From Thermococcus nautili (GTDB lineage Archaea; Methanobacteriota_B; Thermococci; Thermococcales; Thermococcaceae), in assembly GCF_000585495.1 (NCBI RefSeq), contig NZ_CP007264.1, positions 1,612,001-1,676,000 of the forward strand: DNA of 64,000 bases. Reading direction: 5' to 3'. The translations under genes and the position numbers were made by a program. Each line of letters begins with the position of its first letter. Within the stretch, counting starts at the first letter, position 1. This document shows, in pieces, positions 35,667 through 44,069 of this stretch. The notes beneath the pieces are model-generated. The model searched no databases. It was given only the letters and a program-made list of their open reading frames with translations, and had not been told where the DNA came from.

Positions 35667-35733
35667 CTCTCCCACCTCCGCGCTTTCCTAAAGTGGGTTA
35701 TTTAAAAGCATTGTTGCCCAAAGATGGGTAAAA

Positions 35734-36276
35734 CTAAACCAGCTTAACCGAGCGGTCGAGGGCTAGATGGAGGGTGTAGCCGAGGAAAGCACTCAAACCG
35801 ACGAAGATTCCCTCGCCAGTTGACATCTTGAGGCCGTACTCGACCAAAAGGAAAGCGAGCAGTCCGTAGATTCCTGCGAAGAGTAGCGAGTGGACGATTC
35901 CCCTGTGCTTCGGCATGAGCCACGTGAAGGCGTACCACGCTACGAGCCCTGCCAGGGCACCCGCGACCCACGAGACAACTGGATTAATCCACGCCGGGTT
36001 CATGTGAACGAATCCCCTGGCCCATAGGAAGACGGCGCTTCCAGCGGCGACGCTGACTATCGGCTTTGAGCCCCTGTGTATCAGCGCGTCCGGGTGGTCC
36101 ATGTCGGGTAAATCGCTTCCCAGGACATAGAACGCGTATCCGAGGATTAGCGCCGTTGAGGTTAGCTCAATCGGTAGCTTGGCGTAAACCTTCAGGAGCT
36201 CGCCGATGAGCACCGCTATTGGATAAGTCACTATTCCGCTGAGCACGTGGGTATCGTAGTTCGGCAACTCACTCAC
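35734..36276 (-). CDS. YdjM/DUF457-type membrane-bound metal-dependent hydrolase
   Basis: The 180-residue protein has four or five membrane segments and the conserved metal-site pattern of the family: THVLSG near the start, GSDLPDMDHPDALIHR, KHRGIVHSLL and GYTLHLALDRSVKLV. The substrate is not known. The ATG at 36276 overlaps the end of the AAA+ ATPase gene (36269) by 8 bp, so the two form an operon. Confidence 0.8.
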   Translation of the reverse strand: MSELPNYDTHVLSGIVTYPIAVLIGELLKVYAKLPIELTSTALILGYAFYVLGSDLPDMDHPDALIHRGSKPIVSVAAGSAVFLWARGFVHMNPAWINPVVSWVAGALAGLVAWYAFTWLMPKHRGIVHSLLFAGIYGLLAFLLVEYGLKMSTGEGIFVGLSAFLGYTLHLALDRSVKLV

Positions 36277-37465
36277 CCTTCAGCTTCTCCGCCTGCCCCT
36301 CCTCTAAAAACTTTCTGACGTAGTCTGGAACCTTGTAGTTGCCCTTCGGGTCGCCGACGAGGAAGCCGAGCCTTATGAGCTCGTTCAGCTTGTCGTAGAC
36401 CTGCATTCCCGGCTTCTTGACGACCTTGGCGACCTGTATGTAGCTCACCGGCCCGCCGTTGAACTCAAACACTATCGCCTCAACTAGGTCCTTGTACTCC
36501 TTCGGAATCCTCGTGAGGTACTCCTCAAGGCTCTTCGGTTCTTCTAGAATCGTCGTCACGACGTAGTCGTCAATCGGGTCGAACTTGTGCTTTGCGGACT
36601 CGCTTAGGACGTAGTGAAGGAGTCTTAAAATCTGCCTCGGGTTGCCCTTCCCGAGCTGGTGGATTAGCCTTATCGCCTCCTCCGTGAAGGGATACAGCGG
36701 GTCGTCGGTGTCCCTTATGCGAACGCGGTTGAGCCTCTTCTTCACGAGCTCAAAGGTCTCGTCAAGGCTCATCGGGCGGAGCTTGAACTCGTAGTGGAGG
36801 CGCATGAAGAAGGCGGGGAATATCTTCGTGTACTCCTCATAAGCTTCTGGAACGCAGGCGAAGGCAACGATACAGCCCTTCGGCATCGTGCTTATGAAGT
36901 GCCTCAGCATCTCGAAGAACTGAATCTTCTCGTGCTCCCTTGCGCTCTGCATGTTCTCCAGCTCGTCTAGGAGGAGCGCGCAGTAGGGATACTTGCTCAT
37001 CTGCTCGACGAGGAGTTCAGCGATGTCCCTGCTCTTGTACTCCTTCGAGTCGCTGAGCATCTTCTCAAGCCTGTCGATGAATCCGAGCTTCCTGCTGAGG
37101 TTTTCGAGAAATATGTTCGTCCTGCTCTTGGGGGGCTTCAGCGCGTAGAAGATGTCGCGCGTGAGCTTGAGGATGTCGTTGGTATCGACTTTGACATATA
37201 TCGCTTTGCCTTTGTTCTCCTCTATGGCCTTCGCGAGCGTTTTGAGCCTCTGCGTTTTACCCATTCCAAGAGGCCCAACGATGCTGAGCGCTATCGAGCT
37301 TTTGTTGCCTATTACCTCCGAAACAATCATCTGGAGGCGCATGTCTATCTCCTGATAAACGTGAATGCTCTCGACGTCGGTTATTCCTTCGCTGGCGAGC
37401 TGTTCAAAGGGATTGGCCGAGAGGCCGTAAACCTCGTATGACTGGTAAAGCTTAAGACCCTCCAT
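36269..37465 (-). CDS. AAA+ ATPase (ORC1/Cdc6-like)
   Basis: The 398-residue protein has Walker A GPLGMGKTQRL near residue 65, Walker B CALLLDELEN near 165, and a sensor block HQLGKGNPRQILRLLHYVL. A C-terminal winged helix (SYIQVAKVVKKPGMQVYDKLNELIRLGFL) completes the protein. It resembles archaeal Orc1/Cdc6 ATPases but is not the replication initiator; the true role is unknown. The ATG at 37465 has GGTGGGTGAA upstream. It overlaps the DUF457 gene. Confidence 0.8.
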   Translation of the reverse strand: MEGLKLYQSYEVYGLSANPFEQLASEGITDVESIHVYQEIDMRLQMIVSEVIGNKSSIALSIVGPLGMGKTQRLKTLAKAIEENKGKAIYVKVDTNDILKLTRDIFYALKPPKSRTNIFLENLSRKLGFIDRLEKMLSDSKEYKSRDIAELLVEQMSKYPYCALLLDELENMQSAREHEKIQFFEMLRHFISTMPKGCIVAFACVPEAYEEYTKIFPAFFMRLHYEFKLRPMSLDETFELVKKRLNRVRIRDTDDPLYPFTEEAIRLIHQLGKGNPRQILRLLHYVLSESAKHKFDPIDDYVVTTILEEPKSLEEYLTRIPKEYKDLVEAIVFEFNGGPVSYIQVAKVVKKPGMQVYDKLNELIRLGFLVGDPKGNYKVPDYVRKFLEEGQAEKLKGE

Positions 37466-37525
37466 TTCACCCACCGAAGTGTTTAAGGCCTTTCAATATA
37501 AAAACCTGTTCATCGGTGAGCGGAA

Positions 37526-38008
37526 ATGATTCTCCTCGTAACGGCACCGCCCGGCAGAGAAGGCGACGCGATACTCGAACTGGAGTGGGCACTGGGAAAG
37601 GTGAGGGTTAAAGGAACGGACTGGCGGGGCGTCCTCCTCGCTGAAACTCCCCTACCAAAGGACGAGGCCCTCAAACGGTTGAGGAACTTCGAGACGCAGG
37701 CGATACAGAGAGTAATCCCCATCGAAAGACTCGTTCCGGCCAGGTGGGAGGAGGTAGAGAAGGCCGTCCTTGAGCTGGGGAAAGCGATAGACGGAACCTT
37801 CGCCGTCCGCGCCAGGGTTCGCGGGAATAAACGGCTCTCCCAGCGGGAGCTCGAAGTCAAACTCGGCTCGCTCCTCGTCGAGCGCTATAATCTAAAGGTC
37901 AACCTGAGCGAGCCCGATTACACGGTTATCATCGAGGTTTTGGGTAAGAAAGCTGGAATCGGCCTCGTCCGAAAGGGTGAGGTTCTTCGCTTCGATGTGA
38001 AGGAATAA
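37526..38008 (+). CDS. THUMP-domain protein (TAN1-like)
   Basis: The 160-residue protein is essentially a THUMP RNA-binding domain (VRARVRGNKRLSQRELEVKLGSLLVERYNLKVNLSEPDYTVIIEVLGKKAGIG region) with no enzyme domain. TAN1-type THUMP proteins assist tRNA acetylation by Nat10/TmcA. The ATG at 37526 has CGGTGAGCGGAA upstream. It probably acts on tRNA; the partner is not in the window. Confidence 0.85.
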   Translation: MILLVTAPPGREGDAILELEWALGKVRVKGTDWRGVLLAETPLPKDEALKRLRNFETQAIQRVIPIERLVPARWEEVEKAVLELGKAIDGTFAVRARVRGNKRLSQRELEVKLGSLLVERYNLKVNLSEPDYTVIIEVLGKKAGIGLVRKGEVLRFDVKE

Positions 38009-38032
38009 ATAGTTTGGGCGCCAACTAATCAC

Positions 38033-38731
38033 ATGCTCCGGAAGGTTGCCTACCTGACCCTGGCGCTGGCCCTCGTTCTCCCACTACTGTTAATCTTCAA
38101 GCCGGGCCCGAGGTTTGAGACCGTTGAGACGGCCTCGGGTGAGGTTGTGCCCCTTCCAGAACCCCGTTTGAGGGGTGAGATAAGCGTTGAGGAGGCGATA
38201 GCGAAGAGGAGGAGCGTCCGCTCCTACCGTGACGAGCCCCTAACCCTTGAAGAGCTCTCCCAGCTCCTCTGGTCGGCTCAGGGAATAACGAGTTCAAAGG
38301 GCTACCGCTCGGCCCCGAGCGCGGGCGCTACTTATCCCTTCGAGGTCTACGTCGTCGTTGGTAAGGTTGAGGGCCTTGAACCCGGAATTTACCGCTACAT
38401 CCCCGGGAAACACGCCCTTGAGCTGGTAAAGCCAGGTGACTACAGAATGGAGCTCCAGAGGGCCTGTCTCGACCAGGAATGGGTCGGTAGCGCCCCCGTT
38501 GACATCGTTCTGGTTGCCTTCTACGAGAGAACAACTGACGTCTACGGTGAGAGGGGAATCCGGTACGTTCATATGGAGGCCGGCCACATAGGCCAGAACA
38601 TCTACCTCCAGGCAACCGCCCTTGGCCTCGGAACGGTCGCGGTTGGGGCTTTCCACGACGATGAGGTTGCCTCGCTCCTTGGAACTGAAGGTGCTCCACT
38701 CTACGTCTTTCCGGTGGGGAGGCATGGTTGA
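38033..38731 (+). CDS. SagB-type nitroreductase with signal anchor
   Basis: An N-terminal signal anchor (residues 1-23) precedes an FMN-dependent nitroreductase domain. Motifs are RRSVRSYRDEPLTLEELSQLLWSAQG, SAPSAGATYPFEVYVVVG, and a late HIGQNIYLQATALGLGTVAVGAF. SagB relatives dehydrogenate azolines in peptide maturation, but many stand-alone members exist and no maturation partner is here. Its place outside the membrane is unusual. The ATG at 38033 is the start. The next small membrane gene overlaps its end by 8 bp. Confidence 0.8.
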   Translation: MLRKVAYLTLALALVLPLLLIFKPGPRFETVETASGEVVPLPEPRLRGEISVEEAIAKRRSVRSYRDEPLTLEELSQLLWSAQGITSSKGYRSAPSAGATYPFEVYVVVGKVEGLEPGIYRYIPGKHALELVKPGDYRMELQRACLDQEWVGSAPVDIVLVAFYERTTDVYGERGIRYVHMEAGHIGQNIYLQATALGLGTVAVGAFHDDEVASLLGTEGAPLYVFPVGRHG

Positions 38732-38900
38732 CCACAACACGCTCGGCTACCTCAGCTTCGCCCTCATGACACTGGCCCTCGTTACCGGCGCCCTCTACTT
38801 TCTCTCGCCGAGGTGGAAGAGGGTTCTTTTGTACTTCCACGTTATCCTGGGCCTTCTCGCCTACATCGCGATGTTCCTGGCGATATGGCTCGTTCGCTGA
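38724..38900 (+). CDS. Small two-helix membrane protein
   Basis: Starting at ATG 38724 (GGTGGGGAGGC upstream), this 58-residue protein has two membrane helices, with histidines at residue 3 and in YFHVILG of helix two. It overlaps the nitroreductase stop and is translated from the same message. The histidine placing suggests a half cytochrome-b-like heme site that could feed electrons to the anchored nitroreductase; this is inference. Confidence 0.6.
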   Translation: MVDHNTLGYLSFALMTLALVTGALYFLSPRWKRVLLYFHVILGLLAYIAMFLAIWLVR

Positions 38901-38948
38901 GGAACAAAAGCTTATTAGGCCCGCCGACAAATTATTCAGGGGGTTGGA

Positions 38949-39428
38949 ATGCTGGACGTCGATGATGTCATCGAGAGACTCCAGAAGCTGAGCTACGAGG
39001 AGGCCTTGGCCTACTGGATAGCCAGCGAGCTGGAGGAGGCCGAGTTTTATCGCAAGCTGGCCGAGAGGGCTAAGAACCTTGGGCTTCCAGAGAGCCTCGT
39101 GGAGACTTTTCTCAGACTGAGCGAGGACTCCGAAAGGCATGCAGTTGAGCTCAGGGAGGAGTTCAAAGCCTCTTTCGGCAGGGAGCCGTCAACGGAAATC
39201 CCTCCTCTTGAAGTTTTACCAGTTCTCGACCGTTTTGAAAGGGCCGACCAGGTTAAGGAGGTCCTTGAAACCGCTATGGAGAGCGAGCTCATAGCGATGA
39301 ACGCCTACAAAGCCCTCGCCGAAAAGGTTGGGGATGAGCGGTTAAGAGAACTCTACCTCAAGCTCGCCGATGTGGAGAGGGGCCACTACGAGGCCCTGAA
39401 GAGGGAATACGAACGGTTGGGTGGTTGA
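38949..39428 (+). CDS. Ferritin-like/rubrerythrin-like protein
   Basis: A four-helix 159-residue protein with paired helices carrying Glu and His metal ligands (SELEEAEFYRKLAERAK, AMESELIAMNAYKALAE and VERGHYEAL). In the first ExxH position it has Ser61-x-x-His64 (EDSERH) instead of Glu. It would store iron or scavenge peroxide in the rubrerythrin way, without the rubredoxin domain. It starts at ATG 38949. The paralogue at 39430 is translated from its end. Confidence 0.82.
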   Translation: MLDVDDVIERLQKLSYEEALAYWIASELEEAEFYRKLAERAKNLGLPESLVETFLRLSEDSERHAVELREEFKASFGREPSTEIPPLEVLPVLDRFERADQVKEVLETAMESELIAMNAYKALAEKVGDERLRELYLKLADVERGHYEALKREYERLGG

Positions 39429-39429
39429 C

Positions 39430-39918
39430 ATGGTGGTTGAGGTTCTGGAAGAAATTAAGAAGCTCAACGAGCGCGAACTGCTCAGCTACTGGATTAAGGG
39501 TGAATACGAGGAGGCCGAGACCTACCTGAAGCTGGCGGAGAGGGCCAAGGAGCTCGGCCTTCCCAAGGAAGTCTACGAGACCTTTGAAAGGCTCGGCAAG
39601 GAGTCCAAGGGCCATGGCGACGAGCTCTACAAGATTTACCGGGAGAAATACGGCGACGAGTTGATTGAGGTGAACGTTCCGAGCGTTGAGGGAACCCACG
39701 TTCTCGGCAAGTTCTGGAAGGTCGAGGACCTCGAGGACGTTCTCATTAACGCTATGGAAGCTGAAAAGCTTGCCGAGACGATTTATCGGAAGCTGGCGGA
39801 GGAAACCGATAACGAGGAGCTCAAAAAGGTCTACCTCTACCTTGCGGACGTTGAGAAGGGCCATTACTCGGCATTAAAGGCCCTCTACGAGTGGAGAAAA
39901 AAGAAGGGGTTACTTTGA
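39430..39918 (+). CDS. Ferritin-like/rubrerythrin-like protein, second copy
   Basis: Tandem paralogue of the gene at 38949. The 162-residue protein has the same helices (GEYEEAETYLKLAERAK, AMEAEKLAETIYRKLAE and VEKGHYSAL). Its first ExxH is likewise Ser59-x-x-His62 (KESKGH). The ATG at 39430 has GGGTGGTTGAC upstream and follows the first stop directly. The 3' end overlaps mbhN by 9 bp. Confidence 0.82.
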   Translation: MVVEVLEEIKKLNERELLSYWIKGEYEEAETYLKLAERAKELGLPKEVYETFERLGKESKGHGDELYKIYREKYGDELIEVNVPSVEGTHVLGKFWKVEDLEDVLINAMEAEKLAETIYRKLAEETDNEELKKVYLYLADVEKGHYSALKALYEWRKKKGLL

Positions 39919-40356
39919 CTCCTTTTTCTCGGTCTTGGCCTTCTCGGCTTTGGCCTTTTCCTTGGCCTTCTTCTGCTCCTCAAGTTTCTTCCGTATCTCC
40001 TCTATCTTCTCCTCCTTCAGGGGGATGAACTTGTCGTCGTAGTTGTCGTAGCTCGCGAGCAGAAACTCGTCGCTCATCTCCAGAGCTCCCGTCGGGCAGA
40101 CGTCAACGCACTGGGCGCAGTAAACGCACCTTCCAGTCCACAGCGCCACCTTCCTGATGTCGGGCAGGTAAACGAAGACCCCCGCGGGACAGACGGTGAC
40201 GCACATTCTACAGCCGACGCACTTGTCGACGTTGTACTTAAGCTGGCCCCTGAAGTTCTCTGGAACCGGCACCGGCTCGGTCTTCGGAAAGAGGTTGGTC
40301 GCTGGCTTCCTGACGAGGTTCCTGAGCACCGTTGGGACGAGTATTGGCGCCCTCAC
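39910..40356 (-). CDS. mbhN: MBH subunit N, two-cluster ferredoxin-like (NuoI type)
   Basis: Passes electrons from ferredoxin to the hydrogenase module. Two 4Fe-4S motifs are present: CVGCRMCVTVCP near residue 46 and CVYCAQCVDVCP near 77. A lysine/glutamate-rich C-terminal helix of about 50 residues (EEIRKKLEEQKKAKEKA) follows. GTG at 40356 overlaps the mbhM stop (GTGA). It is the last gene of the MBH operon. Confidence 0.94.
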   Translation of the reverse strand: MRAPILVPTVLRNLVRKPATNLFPKTEPVPVPENFRGQLKYNVDKCVGCRMCVTVCPAGVFVYLPDIRKVALWTGRCVYCAQCVDVCPTGALEMSDEFLLASYDNYDDKFIPLKEEKIEEIRKKLEEQKKAKEKAKAEKAKTEKKESK

Positions 40357-41345
40357 ATTATCACCTCCATCGCAAGGAGGAGTGAGCCAACGAGAGACGC
40401 TAAGAAGACGTTCTTCCAGAGGAAGTCCACCGCCTGGGTTATCTTCAGCCTTCCGGTTACGGCCCTGAAGACGCTTCCGACGACGAAGAGCAGGATAAAC
40501 ACTTTCAGCGTGTGGAAGAGCAGGTTAACGACGTCCGCTGAGAGGCCCGTCAGGCCGAAGTAGCCCGCTATTCCCCAGGGGAAGAATATCGCGACCACCA
40601 GGGAAGCCGCTATATAGGCTTTGAGAGCCTTCGTCAGCTTGAGCAGTGCCAGATACCTTCCGCTGTACTCGACGAGCAGTCCCTCGGCTATCTCCTCCTC
40701 CGCATCCGGTATGTTGAAGAACCCGACCTCTATCTCGCTCGCCAGCCAGACGCAGAAGACGTAGAGGAGTATTATCGCTCCCACGAAGCTCATCGGCGTC
40801 CCTATCTCCCAGATGTTGTGCTGGTAGAATATGCCCATGCTGAAGGGCTTGTCAACGCCGAGCTTTCCGAGGCGCCACATTATCGCAAAGATTGCCAGCA
40901 TCATGGCGGGTTCTCTCGACACCATTATCGTCGCTTCCCTCGCCGCTCCGATTTTCGCGTAGGGACTGCCTGAGCTTATCGCTCCAACTATCTTGAAGAA
41001 GCTGATGAGGGCTAATAGGTAGATGAAGACGATGACGTCGCCCTTGCTCGCTAAAATCGGGGTGAAGCCCATCGGCGTGTAAGCCAGGAGCGCTATCGCC
41101 GTTGCCAGTGCCAGAACCGGGGCCGCTCTGAACATGTAGTTTGCCGTGTTCGGGACTATCGTTTCCTTGCTCATCAGCTTGAGGAAGTCGTAGAACGGCT
41201 GTATCAGCGGTGGTCCAACGCGCCTCTGCATTCTCGCAACCAGTTTCCTGTCTATTCCCTCCCAGAGGAGCGAGGCCAGTGAGACGAAGCCGTAGAGCCC
41301 GAGCAGGCCTGCAATCGGATAGACGATGTTTCCCATCACGTCCAT
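40353..41345 (-). CDS. mbhM: MBH subunit M, membrane anchor (NuoH type)
   Basis: The 330-residue integral protein has about eight membrane helices and matches the NuoH/HycD subunit that ties the hydrogenase to the ion-pumping arm. It has the features RMQRRVGPPLIQPFYDFLKL and DAEEEIAEGLLVEYSGRYLAL with the conserved acidic residues. The ATG at 41345 has GAGGTGATGCTC upstream. Confidence 0.94.
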   Translation of the reverse strand: MDVMGNIVYPIAGLLGLYGFVSLASLLWEGIDRKLVARMQRRVGPPLIQPFYDFLKLMSKETIVPNTANYMFRAAPVLALATAIALLAYTPMGFTPILASKGDVIVFIYLLALISFFKIVGAISSGSPYAKIGAAREATIMVSREPAMMLAIFAIMWRLGKLGVDKPFSMGIFYQHNIWEIGTPMSFVGAIILLYVFCVWLASEIEVGFFNIPDAEEEIAEGLLVEYSGRYLALLKLTKALKAYIAASLVVAIFFPWGIAGYFGLTGLSADVVNLLFHTLKVFILLFVVGSVFRAVTGRLKITQAVDFLWKNVFLASLVGSLLLAMEVIM

Positions 41346-41350
41346 GAGCA

Positions 41351-42628
41351 TCACCTCGAACAGCCGAACCCTACAGGGGTTGGGTCTCCCTTCACGTCGG
41401 GATTAATCTCGCGCGTCTTCTTTATCGAGGCCTTCAGGAGGTCCTTTTCGGTCAGGATTCTCTTCTTTCCGTCTTCAACGACCGCAACCCTGTCCGTACA
41501 GCTCAGACACGGGTCTATCGAGGCAACCGCCACCACGAAGTCCGCAACCTGGTCTCCCTTGACGCCCTCAGCGACCGCGAACAGGTTCGGGAACGTCGGT
41601 TCCCTCGGCTTCCAGCGGAGGGGCTTGTCGCTTCCCTTCTTTCCGCGGACGTAGTGAATCAGCTCGCCCCTCGGCGCCTCGTACCTTCCAATGCCCTCTC
41701 CGTCCACCATTATCCTGAGCTTGGCGACGAGAACGTTGTCCTTCGGAAAGGTCTTGATTTTTCCGTCCGGCATCTGGTCGAGGGCGTGCTCGATGAGCTC
41801 CAAACTCTGCCAAAGCTCGCCTATCCTCACGGCCATTCTGTCGAATACGTCTCCCCTCGGCCTCTCCCCAGTAACGTCCTGGGGCATGACAGGCTTTATT
41901 CCCAAATCCGGATAAACGCCGAGCCTCTCGCTCCAGCGCGCGTCGTCGCGGATTCCGCTTCCCCTTCCCGTCGGCCCGACGGCTCCCTGTTCCAGCGCCA
42001 CGCGCTTGCTTATAACAGCAGTGTCCCTGAAACGGGCCTCTATCGTCGGGTCGTGGAGGAAAATATCTTCAATCTGCGGGAAGACCTCCTTGTAGTACTT
42101 TATCATATCGAGAATTATCCGCCTCCTCTTCTCGTCGATGTCCCTCCTGACGCCTCCGATGGTTACCATCGAGTAGTTGACGCGGTTTCCAGCAACTGCC
42201 TCAAGCGTGTCCATGGCCTTTTCACGGGCGAGCCAGGTGAGGTGGAGCACGGTATCGTAGCCTATGTCGTGAGCCAGAACGCCGAGGTTGAGCAGGTGGC
42301 TGTGAATCCTCTCAAGCTCGCCGACGATTACGCGGATGTACTCTGCCCTCTCGGGCACCTCTATTCCGGCCGCTTCTTCAACGGCCCTCGTGTAGGTGTG
42401 GTTGTGGGAGAAACTGCATATCCCGCACATTCTCTCGGCTAAGTACATTATCTGGACGTAGTTCCTCCTGAGGGCTATCCACTGGATTCCGCGCAGGTTG
42501 TAACCGAGCTTGACGTCAACGTCAACTATCCTCTCGCCGTCGAGGGTGAGTATGAACTTCTCGGGCTCCTCCAGACCGGGGTGAATCGGACCGAAGGGTA
42601 TCTTGACCCAGTATTCAACTTTGGTCAT
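41351..42628 (-). CDS. mbhL: MBH subunit L, [NiFe] large catalytic subunit
   Basis: Makes H2 at the NiFe centre. The 425-residue protein has ligand cysteines C68 and C71 (RMCGICSFSH) and C374 and C377 (DPCLSCTD). This marks it as the true hydrogenase and not the sulfane reductase Mbx, which lacks them. It ends GFGCSR; the known maturation step does not remove a long C-terminal tail here. It overlaps mbhK by 4 bp. Confidence 0.97.
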   Translation of the reverse strand: MTKVEYWVKIPFGPIHPGLEEPEKFILTLDGERIVDVDVKLGYNLRGIQWIALRRNYVQIMYLAERMCGICSFSHNHTYTRAVEEAAGIEVPERAEYIRVIVGELERIHSHLLNLGVLAHDIGYDTVLHLTWLAREKAMDTLEAVAGNRVNYSMVTIGGVRRDIDEKRRRIILDMIKYYKEVFPQIEDIFLHDPTIEARFRDTAVISKRVALEQGAVGPTGRGSGIRDDARWSERLGVYPDLGIKPVMPQDVTGERPRGDVFDRMAVRIGELWQSLELIEHALDQMPDGKIKTFPKDNVLVAKLRIMVDGEGIGRYEAPRGELIHYVRGKKGSDKPLRWKPREPTFPNLFAVAEGVKGDQVADFVVAVASIDPCLSCTDRVAVVEDGKKRILTEKDLLKASIKKTREINPDVKGDPTPVGFGCSR

Positions 42629-43191
42629 TTCTTAGCACCTCCCTTGAGGTAATAGGGGTGGCCTGCGTTGTGCACCATCTCCTCGGGAACACCCTTGTCG
42701 TCGAGGCGGAGTGGATAGATGCCTTCGGGGAAGTCCTCCGGCAGGAAGAGCCTCCTCTTGTCCGGTGCATTTTCAAAGTCTATGCCAACCATCTCCATTC
42801 CTTCCCTCTCGAACTGGAGGGCTATCGGAAAGACCTCGCTGATGTCCGGGAGCGTTGGGTCGTCCTTCGGCGCGTGGACGTCTATGAGCAGTGAAACGGC
42901 AGGGGCGTCGTCGTAATAAATCACGAGGTGACTGAGGAAGCCCAGGTCGTCCCCCCAGTCCTGCTCGATGCCTATCGAGTAGTGGGCCTCGCCGTCAAGC
43001 GTTTTTATGAACCTCATCAGCTCGCGGTAGCTTTCCCTGTCGATTCTCACCCAGACCCTCTCGCGCCCCCACTTGTTGGTCTTGACCTCAACCTGGGCGT
43101 TTGGAAAGCGTTCCGCTATCGCCTTCGCGACTTTCTCGGCTTTGGTGGGCTCTTTAACCTCGTTCGCCTCGTTAATGGGATTATCATTCAT
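42625..43191 (-). CDS. mbhK: MBH subunit K (NuoC type)
   Basis: The 188-residue peripheral subunit resembles the 30-kDa complex I subunit. The charged N-terminus is followed by WVRIDRESYRELMRFIKTLDGEAHYSIG and the late FEREGMEMVGIDFENAPDKRRLFLPEDFPEG block that contacts MbhL. The ATG at 43191 overlaps mbhJ by 8 bp and its end overlaps mbhL by 4 bp. Confidence 0.94.
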   Translation of the reverse strand: MNDNPINEANEVKEPTKAEKVAKAIAERFPNAQVEVKTNKWGRERVWVRIDRESYRELMRFIKTLDGEAHYSIGIEQDWGDDLGFLSHLVIYYDDAPAVSLLIDVHAPKDDPTLPDISEVFPIALQFEREGMEMVGIDFENAPDKRRLFLPEDFPEGIYPLRLDDKGVPEEMVHNAGHPYYLKGGAKK

Positions 43192-43708
43192 GTTCCTCCC
43201 CTCCCGGGACTTCTCCTTTCAGGATTTTAGCCAGCTTTTCCAGTGCCAAAACAACCCCATGTAGTATTGCCTCCGGTCTCGGCGGACAGCCCGGGACGTA
43301 AACATCCACCGGAATCACGTTGCTCAGCGGTGCGTTGGTGAAGGGACTCTCGTAGAAGACGCTCCCACCGGTGGGGCAGGAGCCGACTGCTATCACTATC
43401 TTCGGCTCGGGCGTCTGCTCGTAGACCAGCTTAACCCTCTCGAGGCTCTGGTTGGTTACCGGCCCGGTAACGAGGAGTATGTCCGCATGTCTTGGACTGC
43501 CGACGAGCTTGACTCCAAAGCGCTCCGCGTCGTAGCGTGGCGTTAGAGCGGCTATGATTTCGATGTCGCAACCGTTGCACGAGCCCGTGTTCACGTGGAA
43601 GACCCAGGGGGATTTTCCGATGTAGCGACACAGCTGGGCGATTCTTTTCTCAAGCCTCTCGCGCTCCGATGAGTTTGAACCGCCGTTAGCGGGAACTTTG
43701 ATGCTCAC
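43184..43708 (-). CDS. mbhJ: MBH subunit J, hydrogenase small subunit
   Basis: Carries the 4Fe-4S cluster nearest the NiFe site. The cluster cysteines lie in TGSCNGCDIE (C44, C47), VGSCPTGGS and PGCPPRPE. At 174 residues it is short, as in group 4 hydrogenases. It lies between mbhI and mbhK, with GAGGTGAGAAAG upstream of the ATG at 43708. Confidence 0.95.
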   Translation of the reverse strand: MSIKVPANGGSNSSERERLEKRIAQLCRYIGKSPWVFHVNTGSCNGCDIEIIAALTPRYDAERFGVKLVGSPRHADILLVTGPVTNQSLERVKLVYEQTPEPKIVIAVGSCPTGGSVFYESPFTNAPLSNVIPVDVYVPGCPPRPEAILHGVVLALEKLAKILKGEVPGGEEHE

Positions 43709-43720
43709 TTTCTCACCTCC

Positions 43721-44068
43721 TCAACCCCATATCAGTATCACGCCCATCACGAAGGCCGTAACGATGACGAGGTAGCTCACGTAGTCGGTCAGCAGTCCGG
43801 TGTGGTCGGCCTTGAGGACGGTGAAGAAGCGCTTGAGTGCGTAAGTTAGCCCCCACATGACGTTTCTTCCCGTGTAGTGGCCCTCAAGGTGCTCGAAGCC
43901 CGGAATAACCTTGTCCGGGTCCTCACCGCTGATGAATATCTTCGTCCCGTCGCCGACTTCCCTCGTCCCCATTCCGCTCCTCTTCGCCCACTTGTCGAGG
44001 AGATACGCTAAGATGAGCCCGACGATGAAAACGAGGACGAAGTAAAGTGCATCCCAGTAGCCGAACAT
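43721..44068 (-). CDS. mbhI: MBH subunit I
   Basis: The 115-residue protein has a membrane helix at each end (YFVLVFIVGLILAYLL; YLVIVTAFVMGVILIW) and a polar middle (GHYTGRNVMWGLTYALKRFF). It links the antiporter-like and hydrogenase arms of MBH. The ATG at 44068 has GGGGGTGCG upstream, just after the mbhH stop at 44070. Confidence 0.9.
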   Translation of the reverse strand: MFGYWDALYFVLVFIVGLILAYLLDKWAKRSGMGTREVGDGTKIFISGEDPDKVIPGFEHLEGHYTGRNVMWGLTYALKRFFTVLKADHTGLLTDYVSYLVIVTAFVMGVILIWG

Positions 44069-44069
44069 T

